Shown here: in pieces, positions 1-10,680 of the stretch
Numbering within the stretch: the stretch's first letter is position 1
Layout: each line of letters starts with the position of its first letter
Origin: Arenicola marina
Lineage: Eukaryota > Annelida > Polychaeta > Arenicolidae
NCBI GenBank assembly: GCA_964019135.1
Contig: OZ025248.1
Location: 42,153,670-42,217,669, forward strand
Length of the DNA: 64,000 bases
Direction: 5' to 3'
Notes under the pieces: model-generated
The model's database searches: none
The model's input: only the letters and a program-made list of their open reading frames with translations
Told to the model about the DNA's origin: nothing
Program-made: the position numbers and the translations under genes

Positions 1-1799
1 TTAAAACCTAATCAAATCAAATCACCTTTTCACCCATATCTCTCCTCGCTTGTTGGACTTCAGTGGGGAGTTGTCGTGTAATTTTTAATTGGTCTCCCCC
101 TTTTGGTAATTTCGTGCCACATTCAATAGCCATCTCGGCACTCCTTATGGGACAAAAGCCGTATCACGATGGGTCGTAGTTAGCCACTTGTAGTGTCGAC
201 AATGGGACCCAGTCAATTCCGATATTCACTAGTATGGCTTTCGCAAGTGACCCACAACATTCACCTGGCTGCCTGGCCTCTGGTACATTGTGGAGTAAAG
301 TGTTATTTTGCATACTGCGAACTTTTAATTCCATAACTTGCTTTTAGAGATCGTTTATCTGATCGCTCTGATCCCTCAAGACAGTTGGCCATCTGCCCGG
401 TACTTTCGCTGAGTTCATCTTGTTTGGGTGCGACACTAATGGTAATAGCGATCCATCTATGGATTATAGTTATCCAAGTTAAAATCTTCAAAGCGATGGA
501 CCAAGCTGGGAGTGCAGCATATGTCTGTTGAAGCCATTGGCTGTCATATCATCTGGGGCGTAGTCATGAGGGTGTCGACATGCAGCTAATAGTCTACATC
601 CTCCCTAGTTTCGAGCTTACACCTCAAGCTACCAGCAACCGTCGAAGTATCCCAGCAGCTCATATTGGAACCGCTATTTGAAGAGTTGTCTCGAACGCAG
701 AACCCCACCTCTCACTCAACGTACTCCGCATGGTCTGGGGACGAAGCTTCCAAAATACCAGCTTTGCCTCCGGGTAGTCACCCGCCGACGATACTTGGGT
801 TAATCAAGTATGAACGTTCATTGTCACCACCATTACTCAGCAGATGGCATGCTCCATATCTGTGTCATCGCCAAGTGCAACATAACAGTTGCTATTGCGA
901 AAATGTCCCTCATTTAATAGTATAATATAAATAATAGTGAATTCCAGGAGTTTCCCAGACCCTCAAACCATTTCGTTTAACTTTGTTTAGGTAGAGATTA
1001 TACGCCGATTTTATGCAAAGCTATTAGTTTGCAATAAAGCAACAAATTACGTTAAATAAACCTTAAGATACGATTTAGTACTTTCCCATAGGACAGTAAC
1101 ATACGCATAACTTTACACCAACAATTCTCTCAATTAAACCAAGTAACGAAACAAATCTCAAAACCAAACGCCGTTTCCTGTACAGTCCGATGCCAAAAAC
1201 TTTGGTTGATCGCAACTTTAATCGCAACGTTAATCGCAAATTTTATTATTAATGTATAGCGTATAAATGCAATATAAATGGCAATCAAATACTGACCCGT
1301 CAAACGTCGCCAAATTCGAATAAACGCTATTTCGGTTATCGCAACAATTTTGTTGGCAAACAGGTGTTGCAATTAGGCGAGATGCAGTGTATATGTTGCT
1401 GAATATATTTGTTGACTACTTGTTTATCCAGTGTACTTTAGGTATTAGTTGCCATGCCTGTAATAAAAGCCTCAATAGGGGACAAAACAAAATCAAAATA
1501 GATTTATGAAGAAATCCGTTACCGTCTCGCGACCTGAAGAATTGACGGTATGAAGAAGCTAGATTCAAACAGTGACCAGGATATTATTGTTCTGTTTGAT
1601 GTCGTGCCTCTCTGGCACCCTCGGAGGTGGCCTCTCGCTGTGCAATGTTAACGTTGTTTGACCGTCTGTCACGTTTCGACCGCCAACGATAAGCAAAGAC
1701 GAACGATGGCATTATGATATAGGTGTAACAGGTGCATTATGACACTTCTTTCTCGGTTATAATTATGAACTATGATCCATACAGCCAGATTTTTTTGTC
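1..1799. other. No gene seen; unique-looking DNA
   Basis: No open frame here exceeds about 86 codons and none resembles a known family. A small cluster of TTAATCGCAA-like words lies near 1,205-1,245. I see nothing else that I can name. Confidence 0.6.
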
Positions 1800-2102
1800 A
1801 CTGAAGCAACGGGCATTCCAAACTTATCATAGATTAAATGTTTATCTTTGAAGTCATATTGCAATAAATAAACAGCGTAGGTCATCTTGCTGAGATAAAT
1901 ATCACCACTGATGCCACACACTTTATAAGTGAAGTGACATGGAATCCCTTTTCACGTCATTGACGTCACTGAAATCATTGACGGGTTTTGCATATTATGC
2001 ATACTAAACATCTTTTAGTATTTTAATGAACTGTTTTATGCACATAAGAAACATTTCAGAAATCACTTTCCTTATGTCACTATTTGATAAACTAACAACT
2101 GA
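1800..2102 (+). repeat. Direct repeat, left copy (about 303 bp)
   Basis: This stretch recurs at 2,839-3,143 in the same orientation with only a few differences. Both copies start with ACTGAAGCAACGGG and end in AACAACTGA. The two copies flank the first 31-bp minisatellite block, so the block appears to have arrived with, or caused, a tandem duplication of its flank. Confidence 0.9.
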
Positions 2103-2838
2103 GCCATAGCCGGGCGGCCGGAGCCATAGCCCGGAGTTACAGTCCGTGCCCGGACCATAGCCAGGAGCCATAGTCCGTGCCCGGACCATAGCCAGGAGCC
2201 ATAGTCCGTGCCCGGACCACAGCCAGGAGCCATAGTCCGTGCCCGGACCACAGCCAGGAGCCATAGTTCGTGCCCAGACCATAGCCAGGAGCCATAATCC
2301 GTGCCCGGACCATATCCAGGAACCATAGTCCGTGCCCGGACCATATCCAGGAGCCATAGTCCGTGCCCGGACCATATCCAGGAGCCATAGTCCGTGCCCG
2401 GACCATAGCCAGGAGCCATAGTCCGTGCCCGGACCATATCCAGGAGCCATAGTCCATGCCCGGACCATAGCCCGGAGCCATAGGACGCCGACAGGAGCCA
2501 CAGCCTCCGCCCGAAACCATAGTCCAGCGCACGAAGCCATAGTCCAGCGCAGACAGCCATAGTCCCGCTCAGTGAGCCATATCCCGCGCCCTGAGCCATA
2601 ACCCGGAGCTTGGAGCACTAGTCCAGCATACGGATCCATAACCCGCATCCGGAGCCATGACAGTCCCTCGCACGTGGGCGTTGTGTGGTATAATAGCCCC
2701 CTGCGTCCCTCAATGCCACTGTTTCTTCCGTCCTCCCTCTCTCTCTTCCTGGCTGCAACCCTCCATGCATCTCACACCCACACCCACCCGCGTCCGGAAC
2801 CATAGCCCGTAGCCATAGCCCGCGTCCGGAGCCATAGC
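2103..2838. repeat. 31-bp minisatellite, block I
   Basis: The core (about 2,105-2,470) is a run of some 11 units of 31 bp, each containing CCATAGTCCGTGCCCGGACC. From 2,470 to 2,838 the units become shorter and more diverged but keep the GAGCCATAG core. Each unit has a small dyad, GTCCG-TGCC-CGGAC. Because 31 is not a multiple of three and the unit lacks stops on the minus strand, all three minus frames stay open for 130-214 codons. These frames are not evidence of a gene. Confidence 0.93.
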
Positions 2839-3143
2839 ACTGAAGCAACGGGCATTCCAAACTTACCATAGATTAAATGTTTATCTTTGAAGTCATATTG
2901 CACTAAATAAACAGCGTAGGTCATCTTGCTGAGATAAATATCACCACTGATGCCACACACTTTATAAGTGAAGTGACATGGAATCCCCTTTCACGTCATT
3001 GACGTCACTGAAATCATTGACGGGTTTTGCATATTCTGCATACTAAACATCTTTTAGTATTTTAATGAACATGTTTTATGCACATAAGAAGCATTTCAGA
3101 AATCACTTTCCTTATGTCACTATTTGATAAAACTAACAACTGA
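2839..3143 (+). repeat. Direct repeat, right copy (about 305 bp)
   Basis: Second copy of 1,800-2,102. Its left edge abuts GAGCCATAGC of the minisatellite; its right edge continues into unrelated DNA (TGCAAGGTGGGG). The shared word ACTGA sits at both edges of the duplicated segment. Confidence 0.9.
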
Positions 3144-4627
3144 TGCAAGGTGGGGAATATATAGATCAATTCCAATTGATTAACCCATAACATGATAAAT
3201 GTACAAACGACCATTGCAAGGGCACATGGGTTTGCTCTGTTGGTGACTGTGGAAGTGTGCTTCCGTCACATAGCAAGGGGGAATCGGGGCTATTGTTAAA
3301 CAGGCACAGCAAACAAGAAGTTATGGGCGTCACTCAATCTCCAAACCAACGCCTCCTTCCCCCGCCCCCCGCCCCCCCACCACGCCTCGCCTCCCCTCCC
3401 AAACCCCACAGAACTCCTCAACCCGAACTCAACGGGGAGGAAACGATTCAACCGGTAAATAAAGTATTATGTCACCATATCTGAACGCGATCTCAGAACG
3501 AGACATCATAACATATCGACTCAGTCAGGCGCCAAATTAGGGTTTAGTATCAGCCGGGAACTTATTGAGAGCCGCGTAGCGTACAATTTGTCATAATGGG
3601 TGTCTCGGTAGCGCCATGCGGTAGAGGGTTTACGCCCGAAGGTCAAGGCCGGGACCACCCACGCCATAATTAGGACCATAACCCTGTCTGTAAATGGTCT
3701 GACGCTAAAGCCCATCTCCGTTTAACGGCCCAAGAAACTAGGAGGTCTGTCTCTATACGGTCTGAACGGAGAGTTTTCCATTTAATTCATCGTGAGCATT
3801 TATTCTCCGTAATGTGGGAACCCGACCCCCCCCCCCTTGCCCCCCCACCCCACCCCGTACAGGACAAGCGCCCGTCCTCGTGTGGGCTGACAGAGCGGTG
3901 ATAAATAAACCAGTAAACCCATCGCAAACAGGGCTTGATTATGTTAGATCGCGGGGGTGGCGGGAAGGAGGGCGTGTTTTGTTGTTGTAAGAATCATCTA
4001 ACGTCCCTCGGGAAAAACTGTCCCTTTTTTTAAACAAGCCCTCATTCTCCTGCCGACCACTACACAAACAAATTTGACTTGTGTCAACAAGTACACATAT
4101 TGGGTAACATAAACCCCTCATATCAATTTACCCATTTGATTCTAGCGTCCTATATATAGGAACGCTCAATATATAGGACGCTCAAGTTTGACCTACGTGC
4201 TGCAATGTAACACCTATCTACAACCAGTCATGTCTATTTATCGTTCAAACGGGCCCTTCTAGATATCATTAGCAAAAGACGCGATTTTGCGTTGCTCAGA
4301 ACTTCGTCATTCGTCATGGGACATTTGACATTAACCGAAGTTTTTTCTGTATCTGGGTGCACGCTTTCTGGAACGTAACCAACAACTTACTCAAGCACGT
4401 AATAATGTTTCTGTTTATTGCATTTCTTCTGATATTATCTGCCACAGAGTCTGTACTTTGTCAGTTTTGAAATACTAAATTTGAAATACTATGGCAAAAT
4501 TCGTCGTTCTGTTAGTGTCCTGAATATAGGACGGTAGAAACGAGAGGCCACCTGTTTTATCCCGCACTGGCCTGTTAGTACTTGATAATAAGACGAGTGT
4601 CAAGGCCTGTCTGGGACTGGTGGGCCC
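3144..4627. other. No gene seen; low-complexity patches
   Basis: C-rich tracts lie near 3,357-3,385 and 3,825-3,860. Open frames are short and uninformative. The only structured element is the inverted repeat at 4,144-4,182, listed separately. Confidence 0.6.
4144..4182. repeat. 12-bp inverted repeat with 15-bp spacer
   Basis: AGCGTCCTATAT (4,144-4,155) and its exact complement ATATAGGACGCT (4,171-4,182) face each other. The spacer repeats part of the arm. It could be a remnant transposon end or a chance hairpin; no target duplication is visible. Confidence 0.6.
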
Positions 4628-4771
4628 CTTATCAGGGTCGGATCCGGAAAATCTGGATAGGGGGGGGGGCCGTTTTAGGTCGGATCCATATATGCTGGAT
4701 AGAGGGCTGGGGGGGGGGGGGGGTTTGGTTTTCATATGTTAAATGGTATAAATTACGGCCCCAAAAGGCGG
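4628..4771 (+). mobile_element. Interspersed repeat with GGATCC-rich ends, fragment
   Basis: The stretch holds two direct sub-units, each with a GGTCGGATCC-type core followed by a CTGGATAG and G-run motif, then TTAAATGGTATAAATTACGGCC. The same sequence occurs in the opposite orientation at 13,030-13,175. A terminus like AGGGGCGGATCCAGAAAA resembles ends commonly seen on non-autonomous hAT-type elements, but no 8-bp target duplication could be found. The family assignment is inference. Confidence 0.5.
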
Positions 4772-5570
4772 GACCATAGCTAGGAGCCATAGTCCGTGCC
4801 CGGACCACAGCCAGGAGCCATAGTCCGTGCCCGGACCATAGCCAGGAGCCATAGTCCGTGCCCGGACCATAGCTAGGAGCCATAGTCCGTGCCCGGACCA
4901 TAGCCCGGAACCATAGTCCGTGCCCGTACCATAGCCAGGAGCCATAGTCCGTGCCCGGACCATAGCCAGGAGCCATAGTCCGTGCCCGGACCATATCCAG
5001 GAGCCATAGTCCGTGCCCGGACCAGAGCCCGGAGCCACAGGACGCCGACAGGAGCCACAGCCTCCGCCCGAAACCATAGTCCAGCGCACGAAGCCATAGT
5101 CCAGCGCAGACAGCCAGTGAGCCATATCCCGCGCCCTGAGCCATAACCCGGAGCCTGGAGCACTAGTCCAGCATACGGATCCATAACCCGCATCCGGAGC
5201 CATGATAGTCCCTCGCACGGGGGCGTTGTGTGGTATAATAGCCCCCTGCGTCCCTCAATGCCACTGTTTCTTCCGCCCTCCATCTCTCTCTTCCTGGCTG
5301 CAACCCTCCATGCATCTCACACCCACACCCACCCGCGTCCGGAACCATAGCCCGTAGCCATAGCCCGCGTCCGGAGCCATAGCCCGCGTCCGGCGCCATA
5401 GCCAGCGTCCGGAGCCATAGCACACCGCCACGACCGGCGACCGAAGCCTGGAGCATTAATCCAGCGCGGGGAGCCATAGCACGCGTCCGGAGCCATAGTC
5501 CGCGTCCGAAGCCATAGTCCGCGTCCGGAGCCATAGACCGCGTCCGGAGCCATTGCATTGCGGCTTGTTG
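4772..5570. repeat. 31-bp minisatellite, block II
   Basis: This is a second array of the same family as block I, with about 8 core units (4,772-5,035) followed by the same diverged tail (5,036-5,430) and about 130 bp more of short GGAGCCATAG units. The order of diverged units matches block I, so the two blocks are copies of one ancestral array rather than independent expansions. Open minus-strand frames of 136-170 codons are repeat artefacts. Confidence 0.92.
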
Positions 5571-5580
5571 ACGGTTGCCC

Positions 5581-5624
5581 GGGATATACAAATATACAAA
5601 TATACAAATATACAAATATACACG
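5581..5624. repeat. 8-bp microsatellite (ATATACAA)n
   Basis: Five consecutive units of ATATACAA or one-base variants lie directly after minisatellite block II. Confidence 0.9.
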
Positions 5625-6324
5625 TAAACCTAGACAATCCAGTCCCTACCTGTCAAATATGTTTGCGCCACTAACTCCAGTAGCCATAATAACATTTTAA
5701 TAGTTATTTTAATGAGTTCCTTTGATATTTCTGTAAATGCGGACAAAAATATCCATGTATGGTATCCACTCAGAACATTGGTTAGTGCCTCTAGAATAGC
5801 GTGTCTACTTAGATCGCCCATTCCGTACATATCCCGTGCTATGTTAGCCCGGGCCAGACAGGGCACTCGAGGGCGCTGCTGTCTGTGGTACCAGGCAGAA
5901 AACACATATTGTTTGCCTCACACTGATCGATCGATCTAATATACATGATGAATAGACAAAACCACATGGCTGACATATGTGTATGGACATCTACATCATA
6001 CAGTACCGATAAAAAAACACCAGATGACCAATTGCCTTATGCATCATCGCGAACTCAGGTCAGGGCAAAGGGGGGAAATGAAACGTTGGTGAAACGTTGG
6101 TAAAGCAATCATACAGAATAATTGAGCACTGATTCTTTTTGTGGTTATGATCTATGATGTGTGTGAATTGAAAATTATCAAGAAGTTGACCAATAGATTT
6201 CCAACACTACATGCACGCAGCATTGTGTGCCCTGTATGTTTGGTCCAATACACAACATGTCTAGGCCTACTCGCCGTTATATGTAAATAGTCCCCCTGTC
6301 TACCGGGAAAACGATGCAACAGTA
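5625..6324. other. No gene seen
   Basis: Open frames of 75 and 91 codons lie opposite each other at 5,630-5,939. Neither resembles a known protein. I see nothing else. Confidence 0.5.
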
Positions 6325-7917
6325 TCATCATATATCAGGCGTCATCACATATCAGGCGTCTTCATATATCAGGCGTAATCATATATAAGGCGTCATCATA
6401 ATTATATGAGGCGTCGTCATAGATCAGCATCACCGCGTATCAGGCGTCATCATATATCAGGCGTCTTCATATATCAGGCGTCATCGTGTATCAAGCGTCA
6501 TCATATATCAGGCGTCTTCATATATCAGGCGCCATCATATATCAGGCGTCATCATATATCAGGCGTCATCATATGTCAAGCGTCATCATATGTCAAGCGT
6601 CATCATGTATCAGGCGTCAGCATGTATCAAGCGTCATCATGTATCAGGCGTCTTCATATATCAGGCGTCTTCATAAATCAGGCGTCATCATATATCAGGC
6701 GTCATGATATGTCAAGCGTCATGATATGTCAGGCGTCATCATATATCAGGCGTCATCATATATCAACGTCAGCATGTATCAAGCGTCGACATAGATCAGG
6801 CGTCTTCATATTTTAGGCGTCATCATGTATCAGGCGTCATCATGTATCAGGCGTCATCATATATCAGACGTCATCATATGTCAGGCCTCATCATATATCA
6901 GGCGTCTTCATATATCAGACGTCATCAAGTATCAGGCGTCATCATGTATCAGGCGTCGACATATATCAGTCATCATATATCAGGCCTCATCATATGTCAG
7001 ACGTCATCATATATCAGGCGTCTTCGTATATCAGGCGTCATCATATATCAGACGTCATCATAATTGTATGAGGCGTCGTCATAAATCAGCGTCACCGTGT
7101 ATCAGGCGTCATCATGTATCAAGCGTCATCATGTATCAAGCCTCTTCATATATCAGGCGTGATTATATATCAGGCGTCATCATATGTCAGGCCTCATCAT
7201 ATATCAGGCGTCTTCATATATCAGGCAACATCATATATCAGACGTCATCATATATCAGGCGTCGTCATAGATCAACGTCAGCATGTATCAAGCGTCGTCA
7301 TAGATCAGGCGTCTTTATATTTCAGGCGTCATCATGTATCAGGCGTCATCATATATCAGGCGTCATCATATGTCAGGCCTCATCAAATATCAGGCGTCTT
7401 CATATATCAGACATCATCAAGTATCAGGCGTCATCATGTATCAGGCGTCGACATATATTAGACGTCACCATATATCAAGCGTCATCATATGTCAAATGTC
7501 ATCATGTATCAGGCGTCATCATAATTATATAATGCGTCGTCATAGATCAGCGTCATCATGTATCAGGCGCCATCATATATCAGGCATCATCATTTATCAG
7601 GCGCCTTCATATATCAGGCGTCACTGTGTATCAGGCGTCATCATGTATCAGGCATCATCATAATTATATGATGCGTCATCATAGATCAACGTCAGCATGT
7701 ATCAAGCGTCGTCATAGATCAGGCGTAATCATATATCAGGCGTCATCATATGTCAGGCCTCATCATATATCACACGTCTTCATATATCAGACGTCATCAA
7801 GTATCAGGCGTCATCATATATCAGGCGTCGACATATATCAGACGTCATCATATATCAGGCGTCATCATATGTCAGATGTCATCATGTATCAGGCGTCATC
7901 ATAATTATATGATGCGT
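6325..7917. repeat. 17-bp minisatellite, left part
   Basis: About 93 tandem units of 17 bp centred on CATCATATATCAGGCGT. Variants (ATGTATC, ATGTC, CTTCAT, GTCGACAT) recur in fixed strings, giving higher-order repeats: the block starting CGTCAGCATGTATCAAG appears near 6,769, 7,275 and 7,689, and an insert TCATAATTATATGA recurs near 6,391, 7,060, 7,519, 7,657 and 7,900. The unit has no stop in the plus strand, so open frames up to 235 codons run through it. The array is interrupted by LINE A and resumes at 10,464. Confidence 0.95.
7903..7917. repeat. Target-site duplication of LINE A, left
   Basis: AATTATATGATGCGT is repeated exactly at 10,464-10,478, right after the LINE poly-A tail. The site is one of the AATTATATGA variants of the 17-bp array. 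Confidence 0.9.
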
Positions 7918-10381
7918 TTAGAAAAGAGAAATTACATTAACAAAGTTATAAATAGACTGGAGGTGGAAAATTGTGTTATCAGTAAGCCAAGTGAAATCTT
8001 ACAGGCACAGATGACCTTTTATAAGACACTTTACGCGGAGAGGGACACGCATGGTCCAATTAAACAATTCTTAAATGATAGAAACATAGAGAGGTTAAAC
8101 GATACACAGAAAGAGGCGTGTGAAGGAGTTATTACACAAACATTTATCCATTACACAAACACAAGGAATAATAACTTGCTTACCAAAGGGTGATAAACCG
8201 AGGCAATTTTTAAAGAACTGGAGGCCTATTACCCTGCTTAATGTCGATTATAAGATTTTATCTGGAGTGTTGGCTCGGAGATTAAGAAATGTTTTAAAAG
8301 AAATAATTAACCACGACCAAAAGGGCTTCTTACAAGGGCGATTTATCGGGGAAAATAGCAAATTGCTTTATGATGTGATGCACTACTTAAAGGAAAAGAA
8401 GGGAGAAGGTTTGTTGCTGTTAATAGACTTTGAAAAGGCTTTTGATACGCTCAGTTGGGATTACATATTTAAGACGTTAACGGCCTATGGGTTCGGGAAC
8501 TCCTTTCAACAATGGTGTAAAATTCTCTATTCTAACTGCTCTAGTTGTGTGTTGAATAACGGACACTGCTCACGTTACTTTGAGATGGGAAGGGGGTGCA
8601 GACAAGGTGACCCACTGTCTCCTTACATTTTTATTCTTGCAATTGAGCCACTCGCATCGGAAATAAGAGCTAACAAACGTATTCGGGGTATTAAGCTGGG
8701 TAAGCATGAGTACAAGCTGGGTCAATACGCGGACGATGCGTTCTTATTGATGGACGGGAGTGAAGCATCTTTAAGGAAAGCGATGGAAATACTCGATAAT
8801 TTTGGGCAAATGTTCAGGGTTAAAGATTAATGTAAGTAAGACGGTGGGGGTGTGGTTAGGTAAAAACGGATAAACAAAGAAACACATTCTGTCCGGATAT
8901 CGCAATAACATGGTCAACCCAGTTTACACTACTTGGCATAGTTTTTAATGTAGATTTGTCGAAAATGCCCGCACTCAACTATGAACGCAAAATAGCGGAA
9001 ATTAAATGTTTTCTTGAACTGTATAAGAGGCGGCAGCTCTCCCTAAGGGGACGGTTTTAAAGACTCTAGCTCTGCCAAAAATAGTTCATGCAATGTCAAT
9101 TTTGGCAGCTCCCAGCACAGAAATTATAGCCATGCTAAATAATATAATCAGAGAGTTTATTTGGAATAAGAAAAAGGCTAAAATAAGCCTCGAACGTCTC
9201 TGTCAGCCTGTTAAGAATGGTGGCGCTGTATTGACCCACGTACTCAGTTTCTCCCGAGCGTTAAAGGTGGCGTGGGTACAAAGATTAATAATGAACGAAG
9301 GGGCTTGGCAAAACATCTTTACTTCGTGTATATGTGAAGACAAAGAGCTGTGCTGGGAACTAGACCAAGTGTCGCTCCGTTGTTACGAAAAAATATCAAA
9401 CCCGTTTTGGTCAGATGTCTTCCGCGTGGTCACAGTTGAAGAGAGCTCTGCCATGTGACGACACCAGAGCAATGCCTATATGGAATACTTATTTTCTGAA
9501 GAATATGAACCTTATAAACCGTAAAGATGAGCTCACCACGAAAGGTGTGAGATATTTTAATGATATGATAGATAATACGGGTAGAATATATAGCTGGCGA
9601 GAGTTTACGACTAGGTTTAAACTAGAAATGAATTACGTGGACTTTCTTAGTTTGACGCATTGTATTCCGCGCGAATGAAAACTGTCTTTAAGGGTACAAC
9701 AAGGTAAACGAACTTACCAACTTTGTCAAGGCAAGTAAGCGCGTGGTTAATGAAAGTTATAATAAGCTCGTTAGTCTATCGAGTGTTCACAATCAAAATG
9801 AGATAAAGTGGGGGGAGCTCTTAAATGTATATATAGCAAAAGCAAAGTGGGAGAAATACTATTTAGGGGTCCTGGCATGCACGGTTGACGAAAGAACACG
9901 TAGCTTCCAATATAAATTTCTCCATAGATGCATACCTACCAATAAGTATCTGTACAGATGTCGCATCACGGACACGGATACATGTGTATTTTGTAAAAGA
10001 AACGTGGAAACTATAGAGCACCTGTTTTGGCATTGTGACAATGTGAATCGACTTTGGATGAATATTACAGTATGGTTAGGACAAATAATAGAAGACGATA
10101 AACATACTTGGGGGGATTTCATTAATATTGAAACAGTGATGCTGGGTAAAATTTCAGGTAACGATCTCATAATCCTGATAAACCATGTTATATTGATAAT
10201 TAAGAGGTATATATACAGATGCAAATGGAAAGACACTCTCCCAAATCTAAAATGCGCCATCAACAATATAAGATATAATTACAATATAGAGAAAATGACC
10301 ATGCAGAGGCAAGTACAGACCGGCACAGAGATGGACAACCTAAATAGAAAGTGGCAGCCAATTATGCACGGATTACTGTGA
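7918..10381 (+). pseudogene. LINE A ORF2 remnant: reverse transcriptase and C-terminal zinc knuckle
   Basis: The reading starts LEKRNYINKVINRLEV, matching the stretch just before the reverse transcriptase of LINE B. Around 8,136-8,150 about 50 codons of the palm region are missing compared with LINE B, with a frame change. Frame 8,150-8,830 then carries GDKPRQFLKNWRPITLL, motif A FEKAFDTLSW, motif B GRGCRQGDPLSP and motif C YADD, all intact. A stop after FRVKD and later frame shifts near 8,820-9,090, 9,420-9,460 and 9,680-9,740 split the thumb and C-terminal region. The last frame (9,743-10,381) holds a Cys-His knuckle, CVFCKRNVETIEHLFWHC, typical of L1/Tx1 ORF2 ends. No complete protein can be made. 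Confidence 0.92.
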
Positions 10382-10436
10382 TAGTATGATGAAATATCGT
10401 GAATGCTATGTATTATGTCTTTTGTCTGATGTGAAA

Positions 10437-10463
<27 letters not shown>
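7918..10463 (+). mobile_element. LINE A: 5'-truncated L1/Tx1-type non-LTR retrotransposon
   Basis: A 2.55-kb insert in the 17-bp minisatellite begins inside ORF2, between the endonuclease and reverse transcriptase domains. It ends with AATAAA (10,435-10,440) and an uninterrupted A-tract to 10,465, and is flanked by an exact 15-bp duplication. 5' truncation, a poly-A tail and a duplication of this size are the marks of target-primed reverse transcription by L1-like elements. It is the same clade as LINE B but clearly a different family. The clean duplication argues for fairly recent arrival, yet the reading frame is already broken in several places. Confidence 0.95.
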
Positions 10464-10467
<4 letters not shown>

Positions 10468-10680
10468 ATATGATGCGTCTTTATAGATCAGCGTGATCAT
10501 GTATCAGGCGTGATCATGTATCAGGCGTCTTTATATATCAGGCGTCTTCATATATCAGGCGTCACCGTGTATCAGGCGTCATCATATATCAGTCATATAT
10601 CAGGCGTCTTCGTGTATCAGGCTTCATCATATATTAGGCGTCATCATGTATCAGGCTTCGTCACAGATCAGTGCTGATCA
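10464..10680. repeat. 17-bp minisatellite, right part
   Basis: Continues the same CATATATCAGGCGT-type units for about 12 copies after LINE A, starting with the duplicated target AATTATATGATGCGT. Confidence 0.93.

Noticed and set aside
2004-2648. Minus-strand frames up to 214 codons rich in Gly, Trp and Tyr
   Set aside because: They are the 31-bp minisatellite read in three frames at once; there is no start context or flanking coding signal.
6825-7532. Open plus-strand frames up to 235 codons with MYQASSYIRRHH-type repeats
   Set aside because: The 17-bp unit lacks stops in the plus strand and cycles through all frames, so openness is automatic; several frames are open at once.
2103-10680. 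Could the regular repeats be a CRISPR array?
   Set aside because: Units are head-to-tail without unique spacers and the retroelements are eukaryotic.
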